From Roseateles noduli (GTDB lineage Bacteria > Pseudomonadota > Gammaproteobacteria > Burkholderiales > Burkholderiaceae_C), in the NCBI GenBank assembly GCA_002205125.1, contig NIOE01000012.1, positions 1 to 64,000 of the forward strand: a stretch of 64,000 nt of DNA, written 5' to 3'. Every line of letters begins with the position of its first letter. Position 1 is the stretch's first letter. Positions 1 through 8,487 of the stretch are shown here, in pieces. The notes below the pieces were generated by a model. It searched no databases. It was given only the letters and a program-made list of their open reading frames with translations, and had not been told where the DNA came from. The position numbers were made by a program, and so were the translations under genes.

Positions 1-42
1 GTTGCCTTCGACGCAAGTCGTCTGGGCTCGGCTTGCGTCTTG

Positions 43-78
43 AAAAAAGCATAGAACCTCTCCCGCTTGCGGGAGAGG
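43..78 (-). terminator. Intrinsic terminator of the esterase operon, repeat-like
   Basis: Positions 57-78 form a perfect 9-bp stem (CCTCTCCCG / CGGGAGAGG) with a 4-base loop. Read on the minus strand it is followed within a few bases by a run of six T (43-48). It lies just beyond the stop codon of the leftward esterase gene, so it fits a rho-independent terminator. Very similar 'CTCTCCCGC..GCGGGAG' palindromes are dispersed repeats in many high-GC proteobacteria, so it may also be a repeat copy. The first 40 bases of the window hold nothing I can assign. Confidence 0.6.
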
Positions 79-103
79 GCGGGGGTGAGGGCCAGCGGCC
101 GTG

Positions 104-805
104 TCAGTGCCGCGGCTCGTTCTTGTCCTGCTCGGCGGCGGCGAGGACGGCCTCGCGCCAGAGTCGCGCGGGAATGAAGGTCCGCAGCTGCTCCATCGCG
201 CGCTCGATGAGCGCCGGATGCAGCTCATGGCCGACGTTCGGCAGCACGTCCGCCGTGATGTCCGCGCCGAGCGACATCAGCTCGCGCGCCGCGTTCAGCA
301 GCGCGGGGTAGGGCAGCTCGCTGTCGTCCTTGCCGTGCAGCAGATGGATGGACACATCCTTGGGCGCCTGCTGCGGCCAGTACGCATACGCCCCGCCGAA
401 CGCGAGCACGCGACCGGCCAGCGCCTCTTCCTGCTGCAGCGCTTCCAGCGCCAGGATCGCGCCCTGCGAGAACCCGCCCAGCGCCACCCGTCCCCATTCC
501 AGATCGAGCTTCTCCGCCCAGCCGCGCACCAGCGCGATCAACGTCGGCACCGCCTCGGTCAGACGCGCCGCCTTGGCCGCGTCGTCACCTTGTTCCGAAT
601 ACCACTGGTAACCCGAGCCTCCGCCTGGAATCGCATCGAAGGGCTCGAACCCGTCGAGCAGCACCAGCGCGGCGCGCGGGTACTGGCGATGCAGCGCCTC
701 GGCGAGCGGGCGCATCTGCTCGGCGTCGGCGCCGGCACCGTGCAGCAGCACGAACAGCAGATCGGGAGCTCCGTCCTTGGGGAGCAGCACATGGGCTTGG
801 GTCAT
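104..805 (-). CDS. ypfH: YpfH-like alpha/beta-hydrolase esterase
   Basis: A 233-residue cytosolic serine esterase of the phospholipase/carboxylesterase family. An oxyanion-type HGAGAD segment lies near residue 22, the nucleophile elbow GFSQG in the middle, an acid in HGKDD and the histidine in VGHEL, completing the Ser-Asp-His triad. Length and motif order fit E. coli YpfH; natural substrates are likely short acyl or choline-type esters. It is the last gene of a leftward operon, 16 bases after the thioredoxin gene, and is followed by an intrinsic terminator. The family call is firm; substrate is unknown. Confidence 0.85.
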   Translation of the reverse strand: MTQAHVLLPKDGAPDLLFVLLHGAGADAEQMRPLAEALHRQYPRAALVLLDGFEPFDAIPGGGSGYQWYSEQGDDAAKAARLTEAVPTLIALVRGWAEKLDLEWGRVALGGFSQGAILALEALQQEEALAGRVLAFGGAYAYWPQQAPKDVSIHLLHGKDDSELPYPALLNAARELMSLGADITADVLPNVGHELHPALIERAMEQLRTFIPARLWREAVLAAAEQDKNEPRH

Positions 806-821
806 GGGGCCCGATTGTCCG

Positions 822-1160
822 TCACGTGTTGTCGATGCGCTCCAGCGCCGCCCGGATATCCGCAGCGCTCGTGGGCCTGACCAGGCGCTCGACCTCCTGG
901 CCGTCGCGCATGAAGATCAGCGTCGGCCACAGCTTCACCTTGAACGAGCGCCCCAGCGGCCGGCCCTTGCCGTCCTCGACCTTGATGTGCTGGACCATCG
1001 CGTGCCGGCCGTCGAAGGCCTGCTCCAGCAAGGGCTGCGCGGCCTCGCAGATGGGGCACCACGGCGCGCCGAACTCGAGCAGCAGCGGATGCCCCGTCGA
1101 CAGCGAATCGACGGCGTCGCGGATGGGCTCGGTCAACGCGTATTGCGGGGTCATCGGCAT
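822..1160 (-). CDS. Thioredoxin-family protein with CPIC active site
   Basis: A 112-residue thioredoxin fold without signal peptide or membrane segment, so probably cytosolic. The active site reads WCPIC instead of the usual WCGPC, followed by a cis-proline segment (WPTLIF) and a C-terminal helix. The Pro-Ile dipeptide should alter redox potential relative to TrxA, but the reaction (disulfide reduction or thiol transfer) is an inference. It sits 19 bases after a histidine kinase gene and before the esterase gene in a leftward operon, so it may report or respond to redox state in that pathway. Confidence 0.85.
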   Translation of the reverse strand: MPMTPQYALTEPIRDAVDSLSTGHPLLLEFGAPWCPICEAAQPLLEQAFDGRHAMVQHIKVEDGKGRPLGRSFKVKLWPTLIFMRDGQEVERLVRPTSAADIRAALERIDNT

Positions 1161-1179
1161 GGGAACTCTCCTTGATCGG

Positions 1180-3429
1180 TCAGGCCGCCGCGCGGCGCAG
1201 GCTCATCTCGAACACCACCCCGTCCGGCACATTGAATGCCCGGATGCTGCCATCCATCTTCGCCAGGTAGGTCTTGGCCACGAAGAGCCCCTGGCCGCGG
1301 CGTTCCCCGTTCACCTGCGGGGCGGTGTCGGAGACGCCGTACTCGAAGATCTGTTCCAGCATCGCGGCATCGATATGCGGTCCCTGGTTGCGGATCCGCA
1401 GCAGGACGAAACCGGGCTCGCCCGCCTCCAGGGTGATGGCAATGGGCGTGCCTCCGGGCCGATAGCGGTCCGCGTTGCGCAGCACGTGGGTGACGGCGTC
1501 CTCCAGCGCGTAGGCCTCGGCGTGCACCGGCTGCGGCTCGGGCAGCGCGGTCTCGAAGCGGACGTCGTCGATGCCGGCGTAATGCGCGTTCGCCGCCACT
1601 TCGCGGCAGAAGGCCGCCAGATCCAGCGCCTCCGTGTGCAGGTCCGCCGACGCCAGCGCCTCGCTCGGCGGCGCGCTGCCGTACAGCACCTTCACCGCCT
1701 GCTGCATCCGCTGCACGTAGCGATGGCTGGGATCGTCGCCCGCGCCGTGCAGCACCATCAGCGACTGCAGCGGCGACATGATCTCGTGGCCGACCGCGTG
1801 CCACATCTCGCGTTCGCGCTCGGCCCGCAGCTGCTCGCGGCGCAGGCCGTCCTTCACGCGGGTCAGCGCGTCGGCCAGGCTGCCGGCGAGGATGCCCAGT
1901 TCGTCGCGGCCGCGCAGGTCGGCCACGTCGAGCTCGCCGATGCGCTGCTCCGCCCGGGCGTCCTGCATGTTGTACGAGACCGCGGCCGCGCGCTTGGTCA
2001 GCACCGCGATGCCGCGGATCAGGCCGAGTTCCACCATCAGCCATGCGAGCGCGACCGCGGCCAGCATCGCCGCCGCCAGCCACGCCAGCGGACGCGCCTC
2101 CAGCGCGAGCTGGCGGTCGAGGCTGCGCAGGTCGCCGCGCAGGTCGAGCCGGTAGCGGCCGCTCGGCGTCGCGACCTCGTCGGACGCCGTCAGCCAGCGG
2201 ATGTCGGCCGGGTCCGTGCCGGCGCCGACGCCCAGGATCTCGCCTTGCACCGGCAGCCGCCGCATCACATGGATCAGCCAGGGGAGCGCGCGCTCCGACA
2301 GCTCCGGTCCGCGGCGCTCGGCGATCGTCGTCGACTGCTTGCCCAGACGCTCGATGCGCAAGGTCTCGCCCGGCTGAAGCGACGCCCCGATCCGGTCCAG
2401 CGACAGCGCCAGCGACGCGCCCGGACGTGCGCTGTCGAAGAGGACCGGTACCGGCACTGGCACCGAGGTGGTCGCCGCAGGGGCCGATGCGCTCGCGGCC
2501 GTTGCCTCGGAGCTCGCGGCAGACGGCTCGATGGTCTCGGTCGGCTCGATGGGCTCGGACGGTCCGAGCAGCTCCACCCGCACGCGCATCTGGTCGAGGT
2601 CCGCCGGCGGCCACACCGGTCGCGCGCGGCGACCGGCGTCGTCGAAGAGCGCGTCCTGGAAAGCCTCCACAGGCAGCCGGATCGAATAGAAGGTGCGCCG
2701 CGCGCAGTCCGGCCCGCTGCTGCCTTCGGCGCACGGGCCTTCGCGCCAGAGCCAGCCGCGGAATTCGCGCATCGGGCGTGACTTGCCGGGCAGTTGAGGA
2801 CCCGTACCGAGGAAGCCGGTGAGCCGGCCGCGCTGCGTGCCGTCGGCCGAGGCGGCGCCTTCGAACGGTGCGATCCAGGTCTGCGTGCCGCCGCGCAGCT
2901 TCAGCGTCACGCGCGCACGGTGAACGCTGCTCAGGTCCAGCGCGCCGTGCTCGCGGCCGGCCAGCGGTCCGCTCTCCAGGCTCCCGACCAGGTACAGGAA
3001 ACCGCCCGCGTAGGCGTTCGCGCCGACGGCGGCGCACAGGCTCGCGCCGTCGGGCCAGCGCAGGCCGCAGCCGGCCATCTCGACGGCGCGCTGCGCCTTG
3101 TTCTGGTCGTCGAAGTCGATCGCCGAGAACGGCAGCAGCACCGGCGCCTGTCCGTCGCGGTCGCCGGCGCCCATGGTCGGATTGAGCAGTGCCAGCTGGC
3201 CGCTCGGATGGCGCAGCTGCAGCACGATCTCCGCCAGCGACTGGCGGAAGCCCTGCGCATAGCGCTGGTAGGCGCGCTGCTTCTGATCGATCAGCACGGT
3301 CAGCACCAGGCCGACCGTCGCCAGCGCCAGCAGCAGGAAGGCCAGATGCACGACCGCGCGCCGGCGGAACGCCGCCAGGCCCAGGCGCGGCACGACCAGC
3401 GCGGGCAACTCGACCGGTCCGAGCTTCAT
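1180..3429 (-). CDS. Membrane sensor histidine kinase with large extracytoplasmic domain
   Basis: A 749-residue sensor kinase. One membrane segment lies near residues 27-47 and a second near 445-465, bracketing a roughly 400-residue periplasmic sensor. A HAMP-like linker and a dimerisation helix with the phospho-acceptor His548 (HEIMSPLQ) follow, then an ATPase domain with an N-box (VLRNADRY) and G-box (RRGQGLF). The HEIMSP box departs from the usual HELRTP. It lies directly downstream of a response regulator with which it must pair. The sequence style resembles the kinase of the 'proteobacterial dedicated sortase' two-component pair, but no sortase is in view, so that identity is tentative. 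Confidence 0.85.
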   Translation of the reverse strand: MKLGPVELPALVVPRLGLAAFRRRAVVHLAFLLLALATVGLVLTVLIDQKQRAYQRYAQGFRQSLAEIVLQLRHPSGQLALLNPTMGAGDRDGQAPVLLPFSAIDFDDQNKAQRAVEMAGCGLRWPDGASLCAAVGANAYAGGFLYLVGSLESGPLAGREHGALDLSSVHRARVTLKLRGGTQTWIAPFEGAASADGTQRGRLTGFLGTGPQLPGKSRPMREFRGWLWREGPCAEGSSGPDCARRTFYSIRLPVEAFQDALFDDAGRRARPVWPPADLDQMRVRVELLGPSEPIEPTETIEPSAASSEATAASASAPAATTSVPVPVPVLFDSARPGASLALSLDRIGASLQPGETLRIERLGKQSTTIAERRGPELSERALPWLIHVMRRLPVQGEILGVGAGTDPADIRWLTASDEVATPSGRYRLDLRGDLRSLDRQLALEARPLAWLAAAMLAAVALAWLMVELGLIRGIAVLTKRAAAVSYNMQDARAEQRIGELDVADLRGRDELGILAGSLADALTRVKDGLRREQLRAEREREMWHAVGHEIMSPLQSLMVLHGAGDDPSHRYVQRMQQAVKVLYGSAPPSEALASADLHTEALDLAAFCREVAANAHYAGIDDVRFETALPEPQPVHAEAYALEDAVTHVLRNADRYRPGGTPIAITLEAGEPGFVLLRIRNQGPHIDAAMLEQIFEYGVSDTAPQVNGERRGQGLFVAKTYLAKMDGSIRAFNVPDGVVFEMSLRRAAA

Positions 3430-3460
3430 GCGGTGTCCATGCCGTCGGCCTTGTCGATGT

Positions 3461-4171
3461 TCACCGCGGCCCCGACCACCGGAACCCGCGCATCGGCACG
3501 TTCTCGATCGCGTCGAAGGTCGGATCGACTTCCTTCAACGCCTCGCGCAGCGTGGACACGTGCTTGCGGACGTTGTCCCGCGTGCGGCCGCTCTTGACGA
3601 CGTCGTAGAGCTCCTCGTACGACACCACCTGCGGCGCGCGCTGGTACAGCGTGGCGAGGATGCGCTGCGCCGTCAGCGGCAGGTTGATGCGCTGGCCCTT
3701 CCACAGCGGGCTGCGCTGCCAGAGCGGGTCCAGCTGAAGCGCCTCCGGCGCGGCCGGCACCGGCTCGGCGGCTTCGCGGGCGCGGGCCGCGCGCAGGATG
3801 TCGAGGAAGGTGTCGATGAACTCGGACTCGTCGAAGCTGGTCTTCTGCAGGTAGTCCCAGGCGTCCAGGGCCTTCATGATCCCGCGGTAGATGGCCGCCG
3901 GCATCGCCGAGACCACCAGCACCGGCGTGCCGGCGTTGAGCTTGTTGATCTCGTTGATCAGCGCGATGCCGGCGTTGCGCTCGCGGCCGAGCTCGATGTC
4001 GAGCACCACCATGTCGTAGCGCTCGCGCGCAAGCGCGGCCTCGGCGGCGTCGCGGTCGAACCACTGGTCGACCTGCAGCTCGGGCCGCGCGGCGCGGATC
4101 CAGCCGGTGAGCTGCTCGCTGGTGGGGCGGTCGTCCTCGATGACGGCGATCTTGTTGCTGGGGAGGGCCAT
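3461..4171 (-). CDS. Response regulator, receiver plus winged helix
   Basis: A 236-residue regulator, first gene of a leftward operon (regulator, kinase, thioredoxin, esterase). The receiver domain has the acidic pair E12-D13-D14, phospho-acceptor Asp58 (VVLDIE) and a lysine in LQKTSF. The C-terminal 80 residues (TAQRILATLY to MRGFRWSG) fit an OmpR-type winged helix of the Trans_reg_C class. It is followed after 31 bases by the histidine kinase gene. It faces away from the band-7 gene across about 165 bases that must hold both promoters. Target genes are unknown; autoregulation of the divergent region is plausible. Confidence 0.85.
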   Translation of the reverse strand: MALPSNKIAVIEDDRPTSEQLTGWIRAARPELQVDQWFDRDAAEAALARERYDMVVLDIELGRERNAGIALINEINKLNAGTPVLVVSAMPAAIYRGIMKALDAWDYLQKTSFDESEFIDTFLDILRAARAREAAEPVPAAPEALQLDPLWQRSPLWKGQRINLPLTAQRILATLYQRAPQVVSYEELYDVVKSGRTRDNVRKHVSTLREALKEVDPTFDAIENVPMRGFRWSGPR

Positions 4172-4336
4172 GGCGCCGGATTATCGGCACCCTCGCGCCC
4201 GTCGGCGCGACCGCCCTGTGAGGGTTTCTTCCGGACCGTGAAGGGACCCGCCGAGGACCGCATTGAGGCCTCCGGGCCGTTTCCGGACCATGAGCGTCAT
4301 CCCAACACCCGATCAACGGGAACCCCGGAGGACCTC

Positions 4337-5650
4337 ATGAACGACCGCCTGCAATCGATCCGCAACGCCGCCGCGCGGCTCAAGGCTCGGCTGCCCGGTT
4401 TCTCGCGCCGCAGCCAGGGCGCCGACTTTGGCGGCGAAGGCGCCGGTGCCGGCGGCCTCGGCGTGCCGCTGAAGCGCGCCGGCGCCGGCCTGATCCGCTG
4501 CCTGCCCTGGCTGGCCGGCCTGACCGCCGTGGCCGGCGCGGTGGCGCTGCTGGTGACGCATCCGCCGGTGCATGAAGTGCCGCGCGGCGCTGTCAGCCTG
4601 CGCACCAACGTGCTGACCGGCGGCGTGACCGAGGCCCGCTCCGGTTCCATGCTCCAGATTCCCGGCCTGCACGACGTCCGCGACCTGCCGGTGCGCGACC
4701 GCAGCTATCACCCCGAGCGCTTCGCCCGCGCCGACGGCGAAGCGCCGCTGCAGTCGCTCGAAGGTCTCTCGCTGGGCCTGGACCTGACGGTGCGCTGGAC
4801 CGTCGACCCGACGCGCCTGGCGCAGCTCGCCGCCTCGCTGCCCGACGACATCGAGGGCGACGTGATCGCTCCCGCGATTCAAGGCATCGTCTACCGCCAG
4901 ATCGCGACGCACACCGTGCGCGAGATCTTCTCGACGCAGCGCGGCCCCATCCAGGCCGCGCTGGAGTCGGAGCTGCGTCGCAAGCTGGCGCTGGACGGCA
5001 TCGTGCTGCGCGGCCTGGAGATCGGCAACGTCGATCTGCCGCAGGAGTACCGCGCCGGCCTGGAGAACCTGCTGTCCGAAGGCCTGGCCAGCGAGAAGAT
5101 GCGCTACACGCTGGAGCTCAAGGAGAAGCAGGTCAAGCAGACCGAGCTGGAGGCGGCCGCCGAGAAGGTCCGTCGCGAGACTTCCGCCGAAGCCGCGGCG
5201 CGCGAGCAGGTCATCGCCGCCAAGGGCCAGGAAGAGGCGATGAAGCACGTGCTGCCGTTCAAGCAGCGTCAGGTCGAGCAGCGCCAGCTGGAAGCCGAGG
5301 CCGAGCGCGTCGCTCGCGTCCGCATGGCCGAAGGCAACGCGCAGGCGCGCGGCATCGAAGCCGAAGGCGAGGCCAAGGCGCGCGAGAAGCTGGCCGACGC
5401 GGAGGCCTATCGCCAGACGCGCATCGGCAAGGTCGCGGTCGACCAGATGGCCGCCGAAGGCGCGCTGCTGAGCCGCCATCCGCTGCTGATCCAGAAAGCC
5501 ATGGCCGACAAGCTGTCCGACAAGGTGCAGGTGATCATCGCGCCGCCGCCGTCGGACGGCGGATTCATCGGCAAGACGCTGCTGGGGACGAAGCAGGAGA
5601 CGCGTCCGGAGGCTCGTCCGGAAGGCGAAGGCGAGGGAGCCTCGCAATGA
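4337..5650 (+). CDS. SPFH/band-7 (prohibitin-like) membrane protein
   Basis: A 437-residue member of the stomatin/prohibitin/HflK class. A hydrophobic segment at residues 52-74 anchors it. A band-7 domain follows (EVPRGAVSLRT through the DLTVRW strand), then a long charged coiled coil rich in Glu, Lys, Arg and Ala (EKQVKQTELEAAAEKVRRE onward), as in proteins that oligomerise into membrane rings. The ATG at 4337 is preceded by GGAGGAC; the open frame further upstream lacks an initiation site and runs antisense to the response regulator. Its stop overlaps the next start (ATGA), implying coupled translation. Likely role: membrane microdomain scaffold or protease modulator; not established here. 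Confidence 0.85.
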   Translation: MNDRLQSIRNAAARLKARLPGFSRRSQGADFGGEGAGAGGLGVPLKRAGAGLIRCLPWLAGLTAVAGAVALLVTHPPVHEVPRGAVSLRTNVLTGGVTEARSGSMLQIPGLHDVRDLPVRDRSYHPERFARADGEAPLQSLEGLSLGLDLTVRWTVDPTRLAQLAASLPDDIEGDVIAPAIQGIVYRQIATHTVREIFSTQRGPIQAALESELRRKLALDGIVLRGLEIGNVDLPQEYRAGLENLLSEGLASEKMRYTLELKEKQVKQTELEAAAEKVRRETSAEAAAREQVIAAKGQEEAMKHVLPFKQRQVEQRQLEAEAERVARVRMAEGNAQARGIEAEGEAKAREKLADAEAYRQTRIGKVAVDQMAAEGALLSRHPLLIQKAMADKLSDKVQVIIAPPPSDGGFIGKTLLGTKQETRPEARPEGEGEGASQ

Positions 5651-7377
5651 ACCGCCACCGTTCCTCCGTGTTCCTCGTCTCGTCCCTGATGCTGGATCGA
5701 AAGGGTTCCGACATGTGCCGCCTGAAGCTTGTGATGGCCGCTGCGATCGCCGCCGTCGTCGTTCAACTGCTGTGCGTCCGCTCGGCCGATGCCGCCACCC
5801 TGGCCGCGACCGACGACGCCGCGCCGAAGCCGCCGGTCAAACGCGTCTCGTTGGACGACGCGGCGCCGCGCACCGCGCTGGTGGTGCAGGACAACGTCGC
5901 CATGCGCGCGGCGGCGAAGGACTCGTCGCCGGCGCAGGCGCAGCTCTGGCGCGGCGAGGCGCTGGAGATCCGCGGCGAGCGCCCCGACCACTTCCAGGTC
6001 TACGACTACCGCCGCGAACGCGGCGGCTTCGTCCGCAAGACCGCGCTGCTGACGCTCAACGGCCCGGCCGCGCAGCCGGATGCGCTGCTGGCCGCGCTGC
6101 GTGTCGTGCGCCAGCAGCCGGGCTCGGAGTCGCTCGGCCTGGGCCTGGCCGCCGCCTATGTGCAGTCGGCGAGCGCGACGCAGATGAACGGCGCGGACGG
6201 CGCCGAGGCGCTCGACGCGATGGGCACGCTGGCCGAGCGTCTGGCCGACCGCGCCTCGCGCGCGCAGTCCCGCCCGGACGGGGCGCCCGTTGCGCCGTCG
6301 GCCGCAGAGACGCAGGTCGCCGCGCAGCTCGACGTCGCCGCGCGCTACGGCCTGCGCTTCCGCACGCTGGAGCGCGAGGCCGGCGCGATGCAGCTCTGCT
6401 ACGAAGGCGACGCGTTCCGCCGCGTGCTGGCGATGCCGGCGTCCACGCCGGAGCAGAAGGCGCGCGCCGCGCTGGCGCTGACGCGCGTCGACTGCCTGGA
6501 CCCGGTCGCGACGCCGCCGCAGCGCGAGCAGATGGACCAGTGGCGCGCGGACGTGCTCGACAAGGTCGACCTGCGCGATCCGGCGCTGGCGACGCATTGG
6601 CGCAACCGCGTGCTGATGCGCCAGTCGGGCGTGTGGAGCAGCCTGGCGTTCATCCGCGCGCGCCGCGCGACCGTCGCCGTGGCTGCCAACGCCAGCGGGC
6701 CGGCCGCATCGTCCACGACCTTGCAGGTGGACGCGTCGTCGTCCGCCTCGCGCCGCTCGCTCGAAGCCTTCGCGCGTGTGGTGCCTGCTGAGCTGTCCGA
6801 CGACGACCAGTCCGCCTACAACGACGCCGCCATGCGCGGCAACGCGATGCGCTGGGCCGCGCTGCCCGCGGGTGCGCCGGAGCAGATCCTCGGCGCGGTG
6901 AAGCTGAACGTCGCCGCCGGCCAGCCGGGCGAGACTTGCCTCACGCTCACGATGAACGGCGCGCGGGAAGGCAATCCGCCGCTGCTGCGTCACTGCGCGT
7001 GGGGTCTGGTGATGACGGCGTCGGCGCGGATCAACCGCGAGGGTACGGCGATCTCGATCGCCTCGGTGCCGGCGGACGGTTGGCGCGAACTCTGGCTGCT
7101 GCGCCGAACGTCGCAGGGCTGGAAGGTGTCGGTGCTGCCGCCGGTGGCCGCGCAGCCCGGCCTCGGCTACGCGGAATTCGCCGGCTGGGTGCCCGGAGGC
7201 AAGGAACTGCTGGTCGCGCGCGAGTCCCGCGCCGAAGGCCGCTACAAGCGCAGCTATGAACTGGTCGACCTCGACACGCTGGAGACCAAGCGCCAGGCCG
7301 GCGACGTGACGATGCTCGGTGCGTTCCAGCGCTGGCAGGCGGCGGATTGGAAGGGCACCAGCCTGAGCGCAAGGTGA
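5647..7377 (+). CDS. Secreted protein with SH3-like domain, function unknown
   Basis: A 576-residue exported protein of unknown function. A hydrophobic signal (LVMAAAIAAVVVQLL, cleavage near SADA-A) is followed by an SH3-like region around residues 78-135 (RTALVVQDNVAMRAA to GGFVRKTALL), then a long Ala-rich helical domain, and a C-terminal part with beta-strand motifs (MTASARINREGTAISIAS). The first ATG overlaps the stop of the SPFH gene; an internal ATG at 5713 gives a more standard signal peptide and could be the true start. Coupling to the SPFH gene suggests the two act together at the envelope. Confidence 0.75.
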   Translation: MNRHRSSVFLVSSLMLDRKGSDMCRLKLVMAAAIAAVVVQLLCVRSADAATLAATDDAAPKPPVKRVSLDDAAPRTALVVQDNVAMRAAAKDSSPAQAQLWRGEALEIRGERPDHFQVYDYRRERGGFVRKTALLTLNGPAAQPDALLAALRVVRQQPGSESLGLGLAAAYVQSASATQMNGADGAEALDAMGTLAERLADRASRAQSRPDGAPVAPSAAETQVAAQLDVAARYGLRFRTLEREAGAMQLCYEGDAFRRVLAMPASTPEQKARAALALTRVDCLDPVATPPQREQMDQWRADVLDKVDLRDPALATHWRNRVLMRQSGVWSSLAFIRARRATVAVAANASGPAASSTTLQVDASSSASRRSLEAFARVVPAELSDDDQSAYNDAAMRGNAMRWAALPAGAPEQILGAVKLNVAAGQPGETCLTLTMNGAREGNPPLLRHCAWGLVMTASARINREGTAISIASVPADGWRELWLLRRTSQGWKVSVLPPVAAQPGLGYAEFAGWVPGGKELLVARESRAEGRYKRSYELVDLDTLETKRQAGDVTMLGAFQRWQAADWKGTSLSAR

Positions 7378-7556
7378 GGGCTGCGCCATTCCGCATGGCG
7401 ACGCGGCGAGGTCAGAAGAGGCGCCCCATTCCCTCGAAAGTGGGCCCTCTTCAGACCCCCCGCCGCCCACAACTTTGAGTCATGGCAGAAAGGGATTCGA
7501 TTTCGAGAATGCGTACATCGCATCGACATGAGGTCGGTGGCAGAAAGGCAGAAACG

Positions 7557-8069
7557 ATGTTGCAGCGAATCGAATTCGAAGACGAGCCCGAGGAGGCAGC
7601 GCTGGCGCCAGTGCCGGAGTTCCTTGAGCCCGGACGGCCGGTGTGGGTGTACAGCAAGAGCCAGAAGCCGTACCTCTACCGGCCGTGGATGAACCCTTGC
7701 TCGCCCGACGAGTGGCCGTACGACCTCCAGGCGCTTCGTGGGACGGAGGACTACGACGACATCCTCGAGTGGTTTGCGCAGAAGCATCCGCATCTGCTGC
7801 GCGAGGACTTCTGGGTCGTCGATCGGGAGCTTGCGCGATGCGCAGGGGACCGGCAGATCAGCGTCCGCGTGACCCGAGATCCCGAGGAAGACCACATGGG
7901 CCTGCAGTTCACGCTATTCGGCTATCCGCCGGAACCTGACTATCCCTGTGCGGAGATCGAAGCGTTCTATGCGCTGTACGAATCCGTTACGGCCGTCCGA
8001 CGCCTCTGGTTGGTCACTTCTGCTCGTTCGTGGCCCGGCCGCTTCGAGGACCGTCATCTCGTGACGTGA
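7557..8069 (+). CDS. Hypothetical protein, first gene of HEPN-like pair
   Basis: A 170-residue protein I do not recognise. It is acidic at the N-terminus (FEDEPEEAAL), rich in aromatic residues (VWVYSKSQKPYLYRPW) and has no signal peptide or membrane span. I chose the ATG at 7557, which has AAGG about 9 bases upstream; an in-frame ATG at 7482 would add a low-complexity 25-residue tail. It lies 10 bases before a HEPN-like gene with GAGGA between them, so the two are almost certainly co-transcribed. Codon choice is less GC-extreme than in neighbouring genes, hinting at horizontal acquisition. It might be an antitoxin or partner, by position only. Confidence 0.6.
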   Translation: MLQRIEFEDEPEEAALAPVPEFLEPGRPVWVYSKSQKPYLYRPWMNPCSPDEWPYDLQALRGTEDYDDILEWFAQKHPHLLREDFWVVDRELARCAGDRQISVRVTRDPEEDHMGLQFTLFGYPPEPDYPCAEIEAFYALYESVTAVRRLWLVTSARSWPGRFEDRHLVT

Positions 8070-8079
8070 GGACCGAACA

Positions 8080-8487
8080 ATGACTGTTTTCGACCCTGAT
8101 GAAGTCCTCATCGTCGCGCGGCATCTTTGGACCCGATGTGACGAAGCGAGCAACCGCAGCGCGGTCTCGCGTGCCTACTACGGCGTGTTCTTGAGGGCGC
8201 GCAACATGGCTGGCATTTCCGATCGGCATTCCAAGGTTCACCAGCGGACCCAGCAGCACTATGAGCAAGACGGTCAAGAGGCACTGGCCAAGAAGCTGCG
8301 CAGGCTGCGCGAATGCAGGAATGACGCTGACTACTCGACCGACCGGAAGGTCACGCGACAGGAAGCGGCGGAAGCCATGAGCCTGTCGCAGCAGATTCGC
8401 GCGGAGCTCCGGGTGCTTGCCGGTCGTCGGCTATACCTTGAACGCAGCAACGGGACGGGGACCGCTGACTCGGTCAATCCGCCGTGA
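8080..8487 (+). CDS. HEPN-like domain protein
   Basis: A 135-residue all-helical protein with hallmarks of the HEPN superfamily: an early SRAYYGVF helix and a late LRRLRECRNDADYS helix. HEPN nucleases carry R-x4-6-H; here the Arg-Asn pair is followed by DADYS with no histidine, as in the many HEPN-like proteins with an RNDADY motif, so RNase activity is doubtful. GAGGA precedes the ATG. The 3' end overlaps the convergent hybrid-kinase gene by 14 bases. HEPN proteins commonly form toxin-antitoxin or defence pairs; here the partner would be the upstream unknown gene. Confidence 0.7.
   Translation: MTVFDPDEVLIVARHLWTRCDEASNRSAVSRAYYGVFLRARNMAGISDRHSKVHQRTQQHYEQDGQEALAKKLRRLRECRNDADYSTDRKVTRQEAAEAMSLSQQIRAELRVLAGRRLYLERSNGTGTADSVNPP

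Noticed and set aside
1-54. Possible C-terminal end of a rightward gene
   Set aside because: Only 17 codons are visible and they match nothing; cannot be told from chance.
826-2781. 651-codon plus-strand open frame
   Set aside because: Antisense to the sensor kinase; Arg/His-rich product without domains, typical of high-GC mirror frames.
3428-4336. In-frame extension upstream of the SPFH gene
   Set aside because: Antisense to the response regulator; the ATG at 4337 has a strong ribosome site.
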